64,000 nucleotides of DNA from Persicaria tinctoria (Eukaryota > Streptophyta > Magnoliopsida > Caryophyllales > Polygonaceae), in assembly GCA_037127255.1 (NCBI GenBank), contig JBANSL010000016.1, forward strand, positions 5,396,501 through 5,460,500, read 5' to 3'. This document shows, piece after piece, positions 34,624 through 47,280 of this stretch. Under the pieces are notes generated by a model that ran no database searches, was not told the DNA's origin, and worked only from the letters and a program-made list of their open reading frames with translations. Within the stretch, counting starts at the first letter, position 1, and each line of letters starts with the position of its first letter. The translations under genes were made by a program, and so were the position numbers.

Positions 34624-37600
34624 TCATGGGCGAGGACGCACATGGAGCTTGACAGTCAAGGAATGAAACCGATGATTCCCGACGGCCTTGGTAAAAATGC
34701 CGGCAATCTGGTCGAGAGAACGCACATGGCGGACAACGAGATCACCAGAAGCAACTTGCTCTCGAACGAAGTGGTAATCGATCTTTATGTGCTTGGAGCG
34801 CTGGTGAAACACCGGATTGGCCGTGAGGAAGGTTGCACTGAGGTTGTCACACAGCAGAATCGGAGGGCGAGCAACCTGTAGCGACATTTCCTGAAGCAAC
34901 TGTTGCAACCAAAGAAGTTCAGCCGAGGCAAAAGCAATAGCTCTATACTCAGCCTCTGTGCTTGAGCGGGCAACAACGTTCTGCTTTCTAGATGACCAGC
35001 TGATGAGATTGCCCCCGAAGTAGACGGCAAAGCCATGTTGAGAGCGGCAGTCGTCCGGGTCGGAGGCCCAGCCGGCATCGGAGAAGGCAACTAGGCGATC
35101 ATCGGTTGCCTTGTGAAGAGTGAGGCCGGCGGTGAGGGTGCCTTTGAGATACCGAAGAATTCTCTTTACTGCAATCCAGTGGGTGTCTGTAGGGTCATGC
35201 ATAAATTGACAGACACGATTGACGGAATAAGAGATCTCAGGCCTGGTAATAGTGACATATTGAAGGGCACCTACAATGCTCCGATAAAGGTGAGGGTCAG
35301 CACAAGGATCGCCAGTGCGAAGGAGACGAGACCCAAGCTCGACTGGAGTAGCAATAGGCTTGGCACCAGTCATACCACAGCGGTCTAGGATGTCAGTGAT
35401 GTACTTCTGCTGACTGAGATGCAGGAGGGAGGAGCTGCGGTTAACATCGATGCCTAAGAAGTAGCCGAGAGGGCCAAGATCCTTCAAAGAGAAGGCTCGA
35501 CTCAAGCGAATGACGAAGTCATCAATGAAGGCAGCATGGGAGCCTGTAATGATCAGATCATCAACATAGATAAGGACATAAACAACATCATGACCATGGG
35601 ATTTGATGAAAAGGGAAGAGTCCGAGACACAACCTTTGAACCCCTGATGAACAAGAGCATCCTTGAGCTTCTGAAACCAAGCACGAGGAGCCTGTTTGAG
35701 GCCATATAACACCTTTCGAAGGCGACAGACATGAGAGGGATGGTCGGATGACACAAACCCTTGGGGCTGAGCCATGTAGACAGTCTCGTTAAGATCTCCA
35801 TGCAGAAATGCGTTGTTGACATCGACTTGACGAAGAGGCCAGGAGCGAGTAAGAGCAAGGCTGAGGACAAGCCGAATAGTCGTAGGCTTGACAACCGGAC
35901 TGAAGGTGTCAAAGAAGTCAACTCCAGCTTTCTGATTGAACCCCTTTGCAACGAGGCGAGCCTTGTATCTGTCAATGGAGCCGTCAGACTTCTGTTTGAT
36001 CCTGTAAACCCACTTGCAACCAACAATGTTAGCACCAGGAGGCCGAGGAACTAAGTCCCAGGTCCCATTCCTCATTAGAGCGTCATATTCTAGCTGCATA
36101 GCATGCTGCCAGGGTGGGCTTTTGGATGCTTGGTGGAAAAACTTGGGTTCGGTAGTGGTGGTTAGGGCAGTGGGAAGAGGGTGCTTAGTTGCATAGAAAG
36201 ACTTTGGTTTTAGTGTGTTTGTGGAGGCTCGAGTCGCCATGGGATGAACGGAGACGTCAGATTGACGAAACCAAGAGGGTACGTTTTGTGGGGGTGGGCT
36301 GGGAATAGCATCGGGATTAGGAGGGGCAGAGGGAGCCGAGCTCGAGGATGCCGAGGAGCTGCTGTTGCCGGGTGAGGAGCCTGCAGAACCAGTAGCTTCA
36401 GAGGACGACTCAGGGGGAGACTCGACAGGAGACACCAATGGAGACGGACTCGGGGAGGGAGAGGGGTTTGTATGAGAGGAGGTAGGAGACTCGGGAGGAG
36501 GAGGAGCTGGAGACGATGGTGCTGAGAAGGGTGTGGCAGAAGCTTGGTGTAGGAGGTCGAATGGAAGCACCTGCGTCGGAGGAGGTGACTCATGAGCCGT
36601 GGAGTCAGTGGGATAGGGAAAGAGAGTCTCATCGAAGACAACAAATCTAGATATGTAACACCGTCGAGTGGCAACATGATAACATAGATAGCCCTTGTGT
36701 TTCGAACTGTAGCCCAGAAATAGACATGGATGGAAGTGACCGGAACTCAAGTTTGGAGTGATTGTAAGGGCGTAAGAAGGGGTAACAGCGGCACCCAAAT
36801 GACTTGAGAAAGGTGTAGTCGGGAGACTTGGCATAGAGGATTTCGAAGGGGGATTTGTGAGCTAGATTAGGCGTGATTGTTCTGTTGGAGAGATACACGG
36901 ATGTGTGAAAAGCTTGCTCCCAGAATTGGTGAGGTAGGTGGGCGTGGGCTAGTAAGGCGAGGCCTTTCTCGACGATGACCCGATTTTGTCTTTCGGAAGA
37001 CCCATTTTGTTGGGGTGTGTATGGGCAGGAAATTTGGTGAAGGATACCAAGGTTCTGAAGCATTGTAGAAACATTTCGATTCTCGCCTCCTCCATCAGTT
37101 TGAAAGGCTTTGACAGTGGTAGAGAATTGTGTTTGGATGAGTTTGAGGAATAACTCAAAAATTGAATAAACTTGAGATTTGAAAGAGATAAAATAGATCC
37201 AAACAAATTTGGAATAATCATCAATAAAACTAATATAATAAGTGTTTCCATTTGTAGACACAGTTTGGGAGGGACCCCAGACATCAGAATGAACAAGGTC
37301 GAAAGGCTTCATTGTAGTGGCCGAACGGGCAGGGAGATGAAGACGATGACTTTTGCCAAGCTGACAGGAACCACAGACGGTGGTTAATTTATTGGATGAC
37401 ACGGGAAGCTGCTGACTTGAAAGGAGACGACGCAAGACAGACTCATTAGGGTGAGCGAGACGATGATGCCAACAATCAATGGAGGCACGCTCACCGACGA
37501 ATGCAACAGACGGACCTGGACGCGAGGGACAGAACTTTGACAGACGGGGAAGACGATAGAGACCACCTTCAACGAGTCCTCTTAGAAGCACCTGGCCCTG

Positions 37601-38947
37601 AAAATTCTTAATAAAACAGCAATCTTTGTGAAACTCAAGATAAACATGATTGTCTTTAGTTAATTGAGAAACACTTAGGAGATTTTTAGAAATTTTGGGC
37701 ACACAGAGGACATTGGAGAGGGTTAAAGGGGCTGCAGAAACATGCTGCGTAGATAGAACAGAGCTACCCAAATGAGAAATAGGGAGAGACATACCATTCC
37801 CGACAACCAAATTGTCGGTGCCAGCATAAGGCGAAGAGGATTGAAGGCCGGTCAGATCGCTGGTCACATGAGCATTTGTCCCAGTATCGACAACCCAAGG
37901 GTCAGGAATCTCCGATTGACAGCTGACCGAGTATGCAGAGCAGTTGGAAGAGGGCGGTGCAGCATCGGTACGGCCAAGAGCAGCAGCGGCGTGGCGGTTA
38001 GTGACCGAAAAGTCGTTGAGGTTGAGACGTACGAAGCAGTTGAACGCCTCATGGCCAGTTTTACCACAAATCTGACAAGTCGGACGAGGTGGCCTGTCAC
38101 CAGCCGAAGAGGAGCCAGAGTCTGCACTGGGAGGACGATCAGCAGGAGATCGACCGCGCCCACAGCCGCGACCCCGACCACGAGTGGAGGCAACATTAGC
38201 CGAGAATTGGTTGGTGTCGGCAAGGATTTTGGTTTCCTCGGCAAGGCTTTGCTCTTCTTGCAAAAGAAAGCCAAGTAATTGATCGGAGGAGACCGGCTCG
38301 GATTTGAGAGCAATCGCCGATCGGAAAGATGCGAACTGGGAACCTAATCCGAAGAGGATATATGAGACAAGATCAGCATTAGTAACAAGAACCATACATT
38401 CAGCAAGCTCATCAGCAATGGCTCGTTTCTTCTCGACATATTCGAGAATCGACATAGAGCCTTTGGAGAGGGTCTGAAGTTGATGACGAAGGTGCATCTG
38501 GCGAGCGTTAGACTGGGCATGAAACATTGTGGCCAGAATTTGCCACGCTTCAGCCGCGGTTGTAGCCCTAGCGACATGACCAAGGAGCGGAGTGGTAAGT
38601 GTGGACCGAATCCATAGAAGCACCAGGCGATCTTTGCGAATCCACGCAAGGTAAGCGGGATTAGGGGCAGGCGAAGGCGCTGCAAAGGCAGCAAGAGCGA
38701 CTTCGGGAGTAAGGGATGAAGAATCAGCGGGGGCAGGCGCAGGGATGGTGGCGGGAGGGGGCTCGGTAGGGGTGAGAAAAGAGGCTAGGTCGAAAGCCTC
38801 AAGAGCCGACCGGACAGTACTGCGCCACAGGGAATAGTTGCTACGATCCAAGCGGATTGCAAAGTTGGGCAAGTGAAAGTTGGGGTTAGACCCATCAGAG
38901 GCGGCGGCGAAGAGGAGTTGGGTGGGGGAGGTAGGGTTGTTGGCCAT
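34624..38947 (-). pseudogene. Copia gag-pol polyprotein with one frameshift
   Basis: The frame opens at 38947 (MANNPTSPTQ) and runs as gag, zinc knuckle (CQICGKTGHEAFNC), protease (WVVDTGTNAHVTSD), GAG-pre-integrase (CWHHRLAHPNESVLRRLL) and integrase (HSDVWGP, FQTDGGGE, Asp-Asp-Glu core). Near 36740-36760 the frame shifts (LEFRS in one frame, HPCLFLGYSS in the other). It then continues as reverse transcriptase (ARLVAKGFNQ, YVLIYVDDLIITGS) and RNase H (VAFSDAGWASDPDDCRSQHG, SSTEAEYRA) to the stop at 34624. All domains are present in copia order. A single indel is enough to stop production of an intact polyprotein, unless it is a sequencing error. Confidence 0.92.
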
Positions 38948-38973
38948 TGTTGATCGAGAGGATCTTCGAGTTA

Positions 38974-38984
38974 GGCTGATACCA
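38974..38984 (-). other. Primer-binding site of the young copia element
   Basis: On the minus strand, TGGTATCAGCC lies directly after the 5' LTR and matches nine bases of the usual site complementary to the 3' end of initiator tRNA-Met. Confidence 0.9.
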
Positions 38985-39162
38985 TGTAAGATGATCAATA
39001 TTGAGAATTGAAGTTGTTTATTCCATTGAATGAGTAGAACGTATAAATATACAAAGGATGAAAAGATTTGGGTTTATCTGTACACACCAAATCAGATCAA
39101 GAAGGGAACTAAAAGATATACAAGGATATACAAAATATACTGAAAAGATATTTCCGCTAACA
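38985..39162 (-). repeat. 5' LTR of the young copia element
   Basis: 178 bp, the partner of 34433-34610, with one difference. It is next to the primer-binding site, which fixes the element's direction as minus. Confidence 0.95.
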
Positions 39163-39990
39163 CAAGTAAACAATAGTACACAAATAGTTGAAGGTTGTAA
39201 TAAATTTGTGAGTACAGATAATGAGTTGGAGTTAACTCATGCTCGTTTAGGACATGTATCTTTGTCCAACTGCAACATTTGAAATGTTTCAATCATCTCA
39301 AGTGTAAGGATTTTTTATGTGATAGTTGTGTGTTGGCTAAAATTCATCGATTTCCTTTTGAAAGGAGTTCATTTCTTGCTGATAAATCTTTTGAACTTGT
39401 GCTTCTCGATTTGTGGGGACTTCATAAGCAAGCCATTGTGGAAAGATTTCGTTATTTCCTCACACTCTTAGATGATCATACTCATTACACTTGGGTTTAT
39501 ATATATGTTGAAGGACAAGTTGCAAGTGTTTAGAATGATTTAGAACTTTATTGCTTTTGTCAAGAACTAGTTTGGGGTTGATATCATACAGTTTAAAAGT
39601 GATAATGGTTCTGAGTTCGTGCAATCTAGTTGTAAAGAATTGTTTGCTGCTAGAGGAATCATACATTAGAGAAGTGTTCCGGGCGTGCCTCAACAGAATG
39701 GTCGTATTGAGAGGAAGCATAGGCATTTGCTAGAAACGTACAACTCGAGCTATGAGACTTCATGCTCAATTACCCATCAGATTCTAGGGAGATTGTGTGA
39801 TTGCTACCACTCACATTTATAATCTTCTCCCTAGTGCTGTTATTCAATGGAGGATCCCAATTGAGATTTTATTTCAGAAAGAGGCTTCATATGCTAATCT
39901 TCGTGTATTGGGTTGCTTGTGCTATTGCAAAGTTAACATTCAGAGAGAGATAATAAGTTTGGGGCTCTGCCATGTCCAACTTGACCCGGG
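39163..39990 (+). pseudogene. Older copia retrotransposon, right part (integrase)
   Basis: Continues the element interrupted at 34432: ELTHARLGHVSLSNC (GAG-pre-integrase), CDSCVLAKIHRFPF, then integrase-core fragments LTLLDDHTHYTWVY, a frame-shifted KSDNG…FVQS-like stretch, and PQQNG-like and YNLLPSAVIQWR-like stretches. Stops and shifts are frequent. The reverse transcriptase and RNase H part is missing, so the 3' half was lost. Confidence 0.78.
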
Positions 39991-40665
39991 GGAGAGGGGC
40001 TGCTGAGGGTTGTGTACGGTGGTGAAGGGAGTACATATGTGTATAAATAAAGGCTGGTGCTCTGTGTAACAAACTGGTTTTTGTGTAATATACATTGATA
40101 CTTCATCTTCTTGCTCTCATCTCCAATTTGTTCATTTTTCCATTTCTTCATTTATGAATTGAAGCTTTGCAGCTTCATAGTTTTAAATAAGTAAAATATA
40201 TTGTAAGATTTTAGTTTAATTAGCTTTTTAAATTGGATTTTCAACAGCTACTCATTCTAAACTTTTCAGAACTTTTTGTTTTTTATATTCACAAATCTAT
40301 TCAGAGCTTTCTCCTGTCTCATCAAGTAGTTTGTATCACTACTCTATCAGTTAGGTAATCAAACACCTTACTAGCTTATGAACACTCTAATTTAACATAT
40401 ATTCAACATACTCAAACCATTAGCTTTAGCTACCCATAAGTTTCAACAATCTCATCGGCTACGTGTTTTCAAATAAAACCATTAATATTCCGAACTTCCC
40501 AAAATCCACCACCGGATATTTTTGTTTAGAGATTTAAATTGATTTAATTTATATAAGATGATGTTGATTTGTAATTGAATATTGCTAATCAGACGTGAAA
40601 TAAGTGACTATTTTTCAATTACGAGTACACAAGTAATTAATTCAAATCAAATCACTATATCAATA
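39991..40665. other. Spacer
   Basis: Sequence after the older copia relic. No second LTR copy was recognised. It is AT-rich towards the right. Confidence 0.4.
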
Positions 40666-40903
40666 CTCCCTCGATCCGATCTAAAAATGTATGATTTTTT
40701 TTACTATTTAGCACATATTTTAATGAGCTAAAAATTATATAAATATTAATTTTTTAATTAATTTTTAAAATAAATTTAATATTTATTACTAATGAATATT
40801 TAGTTTTTTAAAAGTTAATTTAAAAAATAAATATTTTATATAACTTTTAACTTTTTAAAATACGTGTTAAAAATTGAAACATCTTATATCGAATATGGGG
40901 GAG
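40666..40903. mobile_element. Stowaway MITE, diverged
   Basis: Begins CTCCCTCGATCCGATCTAAA and ends with a diverged inverse (…TCTTATATCGAATATGGGGG then AG), with TA on both sides. It is 238 bp long. Confidence 0.78.
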
Positions 40904-41671
40904 TAGTAAAAACTAAAAGATTGATAAATCAATAGTTGAGTATAGGTTAGTAAAAACTAAAATTAACGATACCGCCATCAAAATATGCATTAGTTAATCC
41001 AGAAATCCACGAGATCTCAAACACTAAACAATTTGCCAAACAAACAAACGTTTCCACGGAATGCAGCAACGTTAATAGATCTTCATTTTTCCAAATTTAT
41101 ACCCATTGAATTTGCGACACAATGCATCCGGAATACATATATTATATAATATAATTAATCCTTTGGATATTTCTGATCCATTTTCAGAAAACGATGATAC
41201 CAAAAAGTAAAATATAATGATAAAATAATATAAACATGGATATCATTTTATAATTTGACGGCTACAAAATTTTAGGCATTTTAATTGTAAGGAATAAAAA
41301 CTTGATAGTACTGAGTATTTGTTAACACATTTTATAACGTATTTAAAATAATATAAATTTTAAATAAAATATCTTATTAAACACCTATTATTGTCTAATA
41401 TTTATAATTGCATATAAAGTTAATTAATGTAATTGATCGTCACAATCTATAATGTATTTTATTTAACATTTATATTATTTTAAACACATTATAAATATAC
41501 TATATAAACACTATTCAAGTTTTTTATATTTATAAGCGTATTATAATTGAAATGCATTTAGAATCCAAACAAACCCTCCCTTCCGAAAAATATGTTACTT
41601 ACTATTGCATACGTTTTTTAGAATTATATAATATATCAAATTTTAAATTAATTTTTTTAAATAGTTTAATA
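40904..41671. other. AT-rich spacer
   Basis: Ordinary AT-rich DNA between two Stowaway elements. No gene was recognised. Confidence 0.5.
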
Positions 41672-41890
41672 CTCCATCCGTCTTAAAATATAGATCATGT
41701 AATTTTGGACACGTTTCTAAGGATATTAAAACTCTATAAAATATTAAAATTTTTAAAATAATGTTATATTTATATAAATATAAAATTATTTCAAAAAAAT
41801 TAATTAAAAAGGTTAATATTTTATAGAGTTTTTATCTATTTGAAAATGGTGGTAACAAGTCAAAAGAATTATATTTGGAGACGGATGGAG
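41672..41890. mobile_element. Stowaway MITE
   Basis: Begins CTCCATCCGTCTTAAAATAT and ends with the inverse (…ATATTTGGAGACGGATGGAG), with TA on both sides. It is 219 bp long. Confidence 0.85.
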
Positions 41891-42881
<991 letters not shown>

Positions 42882-43436
42882 AAGAGAAGAGCAATGAACA
42901 TTGCATGCGCATAGTGATAATGCATATATCAGCCCCTAATTTGATATATTCTCAATTTCAACTCCTCTTTTACAACTCTCCTGGTATGATTTCTCCCCTA
43001 TTCTCTTTCAATTTCAGATTTTATTTGCTATATTGAGAACTAGGTAGAGCTTTGATATTGAGTTGCTTATTCATTGATCAAAGGTTGGAATTTGAGTGGG
43101 ATATTTTTGTTGTTTTCTTTTAAAAGGAGACTGATTTATATATATATATATAAGGGCTGATTTGTTTTTTTTTTGGGTTGTGAGATTTGAAGTTGGATCT
43201 TTGGTTTGAAATGGTAAATTGAGTAAATTTGGGGTGGGATTGTTGATATTTGTTGAATATTCTTGAGTTTGGGTGGATGATTGAAAAAAGATTTGGCTTT
43301 TTGGGTAAGTTTAATTGAAAGATTTGTGTTGGGATTTTGATTTGAGGTTCATGAGTTACTTGAGGTGTGTTGGGTGCTTTGTTGTTTGACTTGAGTTGTA
43401 TTGACAATTTGTTATTGAATGTTAGATTTTATCATA

Positions 43437-44666
43437 ATGGTGCGCCGGTTGAGGAACGTATCTAAGGAACAGAGGAAGGCTTTTGAGAGCTTCGACCTCA
43501 AGCGGTTCATACAAACGAAGTTCTTTGACGTTTCCACCCTTCAGAGACTGGGTATGTTAGATGTCACCAGTCGTATGCTCACTCATGGTGGGCTAGGGAG
43601 ATTCATAGAGTGTAATACCCCCACATACCCAGAACTGGCGGCGGAGTTCCTGATTACTTTTGAGCGTGTGGACGCCTCTAGGGTTAGGTTCAACTTGTTG
43701 GACGAAAGGCATACGTGCCCACACGACCAGCTGAGACGTGCCTTTGGGATCACTCGGGCCCCCTCCCCAGATTGGCAGTCCCTATCTTCAGAGCAACAAC
43801 GCTATGACTTTTGGCAGGCAGCTACTGGCACCAGATTCGATGGATATCATGGCGAATACAACTACAAATTTGTCCATCCATGCTTACGACTAGTTCACAA
43901 GGTCCTGGCCATGTCTTTCAGCGGTCAGGGCGACGTGAACAAAGTGCCTGCAGGCGATCTGTCTTGGCTATGGAGCCTGGCTCCCCAGTCACATGGTACA
44001 CCGGACTGGGTTGAGATTTTTATAGACAACTGCCTCAAGATCCGCACGAAGAAGAGGAAGGGGAGAATTGGCTTGGGGGGAATGATCAGCCTGATAGCCT
44101 ACCACATTCTGCAGCCTAACCAGTGCGGTGTACCCATGTCTGGTGGGCACACTTATACGATTGATCAGCTGAGGAGGGCATATTTGATTGAGGTACCTGA
44201 TGGGCCAGGTTACATTTGGAAGGCGGGGCAGAATGGAGCCCACCGCCTGACCCTGCCTATGGCCTTACCTTATGGGCCTACCAACGATTCCCTCTACATA
44301 CAACCTGCTCAGAATGTGGTGGGGGAGGAGGATGATGAGGATGATGAGGACGAGTATGAGGATGATGCCCCTGCACAGACAGATTACCATATGGGGGATG
44401 CACAGCAGGCTGCTGGATCTTCTGCGGGACCTCGCTTCTCTTCTACAGAGGACGACCCCTGGCGGGACCATTTGAGCAATGAGTTCCACCGCATGTCCTT
44501 ACGCCAGGATGCCTTTGAGTTCACCCTCAACGACATCGGTCGCACTGTGCGGGAGACGGACTACAACGTGGCGGAGATGCGGAGAGAGCAGACCTACTAC
44601 TTCCGCCAGCAATACCCTCACATACCACCGTACCAGTCGCCGCCTTACCAGCCGCCGCCTCAGTGA
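43437..44666 (+). CDS. Athila-type retrotransposon ORF (plant transposon protein)
   Basis: An intact 409-codon frame from the ATG at 43437 (MVRRLRNVSKEQRKAFESFD); an upstream in-frame ATG at 43419 adds six residues. The N-terminal half resembles the ATHILA ORF-1 / putative plant transposon protein group found in Ty3-gypsy elements (LLDERHTCPHDQLRRAFGIT, FDGYHGEYNYKFVHPCLRLV, IGLGGMISLIAYHI). The middle has an acidic stretch (EEDDEDDEDEYEDD) and the end is Pro/Gln/Tyr-rich. Downstream come a non-coding stretch, a polypurine tract and an LTR, so it is the last gene of a gypsy element whose gag-pol is missing here. It is unusually well preserved, with no stop codon. Its function is unknown. Confidence 0.8.
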   Translation: MVRRLRNVSKEQRKAFESFDLKRFIQTKFFDVSTLQRLGMLDVTSRMLTHGGLGRFIECNTPTYPELAAEFLITFERVDASRVRFNLLDERHTCPHDQLRRAFGITRAPSPDWQSLSSEQQRYDFWQAATGTRFDGYHGEYNYKFVHPCLRLVHKVLAMSFSGQGDVNKVPAGDLSWLWSLAPQSHGTPDWVEIFIDNCLKIRTKKRKGRIGLGGMISLIAYHILQPNQCGVPMSGGHTYTIDQLRRAYLIEVPDGPGYIWKAGQNGAHRLTLPMALPYGPTNDSLYIQPAQNVVGEEDDEDDEDEYEDDAPAQTDYHMGDAQQAAGSSAGPRFSSTEDDPWRDHLSNEFHRMSLRQDAFEFTLNDIGRTVRETDYNVAEMRREQTYYFRQQYPHIPPYQSPPYQPPPQ

Positions 44667-46012
44667 GTGGTTAGTACTACCTCCTTCACCCTGATTTTTA
44701 TGTTTATTTTGGTTGTCTGTACTGTTTCAGTGAGGACACTGAAAATTTTAAGTGTGAGGGAGGAGATTTATATGTATATTATGTCAATTCTGCATTTTCT
44801 AGGACCATGTTTTATTTCTGCACAACATATTAAGTTCTGTAATAATTAGTTTATTTTATTTCTGCTAAGTTTAAATTTTTGTCTTTTATTTATTTAAATT
44901 TTCTGCATTTTCGGAATTAAAAAAAAAATCAAAAATTCAAAAATAAAGCATGCATTGCATACATATGTGTTATTCAAATACCCATCTGACTTAGTTTGTC
45001 CTCTATTTTAAATTTCAAGCATGATTCATAAAAATCCCATGGGGTTCTGGATGTCTTGATTTTGTCTTTATTTGATTTTTGTGGAACATGAGCTAGCAAA
45101 TACAATTGAGCATGTATGATTGAGCTAAAGTATGATTGAAGTCCTCAAAACATGACCCTGTGAGGATATTTGACCTTAGTTGAATATTTTTGCTCAATTG
45201 TGTGAATTACTCGCCTAGTGTTGCTACCTCTGGGCATTGACTGCGGTATCCATTTTTAAAGATCGACTCACATGTTGTTGCTTGCGGAGTTTATGTTATA
45301 CTTTGAGTCTCTTGCTGAATTGGTAAATATTTAGTGAATAAGGTGGCAATGGTTGATGCACTTAGTAACCGGATCTATGCATGACACCCATGGGTATGAT
45401 TCGCGCAAAAAGGTGTTGAAAACTATCCACTAGGAAAGAAAGCTTGATCATTGAGTAACCAGGTTCATTCATGACACCCATATTTGCAACTTGCGTCAAA
45501 AGGTCTTCAAGTGGACTTCATATTAGTAGGTTGAGGTGTTGATAGACCGGGGCCATTCATGACACCCATGTTTGCGCTTCGCGTAAGGAAAGCACCAAGA
45601 CAAGAAAAAGAAAAAAAAAAGAGAAAACAAAACAAAAGAAGAAAGAAAAAAAAATCCATTTTATTTTCTTTATTGTGTCCCGCGAGTAATGACATTTCGG
45701 TAGAGAATTGGTGATATGGTGGTCAATGTCTATGAGCTTAGTGCATGATTGGTTTGAGTTGAGAGTTGTACCTTAAAGCCTAACCACATGAGTGAAACAC
45801 ACATTTCTGGTGAGATTGGATAATGTCTACTTCTAAGCTTTGATCACTAAAGTACATGCTATGACGTTTGTTTGCTTGGTTTACGTGTTCACTTGCTATA
45901 ATGTTGTTTTTTTATAAGGATTGAAATTTGAAGGGATTTCCCGTGGGATACATTGATTCATGTTCATTCTATCATTGCTTGAGGACAAGCAAAAGTTAAG
46001 TGTGGGGGAATT
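44667..46012 (+). other. Non-coding 3' region and polypurine tract of the Athila-like element
   Basis: Contains three imperfect copies of a segment with the core CATGACACCCATG, a following TTGCG/TCGCG and AAAAGGT (45367-45415, 45457-45508 and 45545-45598). It ends with GAGGACAAGCAAAAGTTAAG and TGTGGGGGAA, the polypurine motif typical of Athila/Tat gypsy elements, directly before the LTR. No protein frame was recognised. Confidence 0.75.
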
Positions 46013-47280
46013 TGATAATGCATATATTAGATAGGCATTATAGGCATTTTTAGCTTAGATAGGTTGCATTTCTTTCGTTCTTTGTTACTAAATTGCATCT
46101 TATGATTATTCTAGAAGAGTTCGGATTCTGCGCAAATTTGTGGTTATCTTGCAGATCGAATCGGAACACATGTGGGAGATGCAATACCTTGAAGAGGAGT
46201 ATAAAAGACATTGGAGAGAAGCAAGGAATAAAAGGAGCAAATCACCTCAAGAAGCTAATCTCGGAAAGAAGACAAGAAAAACCGCAACCAGTAATGCGGC
46301 GGCCGCAGCATGAGGTGCGGCGGCCGCCGCCAGTGTTGAGGAAAAATAATACTAATGCTGCGGCCGCAGCATACATGCGGCGGCCGCCGCATCTGCCGAC
46401 AGCGTTGAGCGCGTCGTTTTAATTAAAAAACCCTAGATACTTTTTATGGTTTTTGTTGATGGCCGACTTTGGATGATACAAAAGGCCACTTTTTAGTTAT
46501 TTTTGAAGAACTTCTATTCTATTCTTTTCATTAGACACTTTAGAGAATTTGAGCAATGTCTTCCATGAGGAACTAAACTCATCGATTCTGTCTGCAATTT
46601 GAAGCTTTATTTGGATTGATTGTGAGTTTCTAATTCTCGTTCTTATTTCCTATATTTGAATGCTTCGACTTCCTTGTGCTTGATTGTCTATTGTTTTATT
46701 CTATCTAGCACGCGCAACTAGTTAGAATCAATTCAATTGCTAAGGTTTTGTAGATTCCTGATTGTGAACCTTAACCTAAGTGGCAAACTTGTTCCTTTAG
46801 GGCTGATTGAACTAATTGAATAAGTAGGAAGTTGAATGTGTTGGAATCTCTGAACTTAAAGCTATCAATTGGGTTAAATCCTTCTTTAGGGACTGTTCGA
46901 TTGATAAGGGTTTCTAGGACTGATTGGACTAGTAACTATATTAGGTCGGGACAAGGGCATTCATAGGAAACTTAATAGGACGAGAAGAAGTTACGAGGAT
47001 CGCTTCAATCCAATAAAGTGGAAAATTGTAGGTAGAATCACTTCTCCAAATTGTCTAAAACCAATTCCTTTACTTTGCTTTATTCACTTCGCTTTGATAA
47101 AAGGCGAATCTTTCACACACAAAAACCCCCCAAACTGGTTACTTTGATTGACACTTGAAGCATACTTGAGTTACAAAATCGCTATACTTGCTTTAGGTTT
47201 GAGTTTTCTTTGGCAGAATCAACGATAGGTTTTACCTCCGTCACATAGCCAATAAAGAATATAGTTACACATACTTATCA
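46013..47280 (+). repeat. LTR (3') of the Athila-like element
   Basis: Starts TGATAATGCATAT right after the polypurine tract and ends CATACTTATCA, giving short inverted ends TGATAA…TTATCA. It is 1,268 bp long. Near 46290-46400 lies a GC-rich cluster with four GCGGCCGC palindromes. A matching 5' LTR was not found in the window; only the first 15 bases recur at 42919. Confidence 0.75.

Larger units (their letters stand above)
34428..39167 (-). mobile_element. Young, complete copia LTR retrotransposon (4.73 kb)
   Basis: The element spans 34433-39162 and is read on the minus strand. Its two 178-bp LTRs differ at one position. Perfect 5-bp target duplications caagt lie at 34428-34432 and 39163-39167. 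LTRs have TG…CA ends. A primer-binding site (TGGTATCAG, initiator tRNA-Met type) directly follows the 5' LTR, and a purine-rich tract precedes the 3' LTR. Near-identical LTRs mean recent insertion. It landed inside an older copia element, in opposite orientation. Confidence 0.96.

Noticed and set aside
42919..42935. Possible 5' LTR start of the Athila-like element
   Set aside because: Only about 15 bases match the 46013 LTR start; the following sequence is unrelated.
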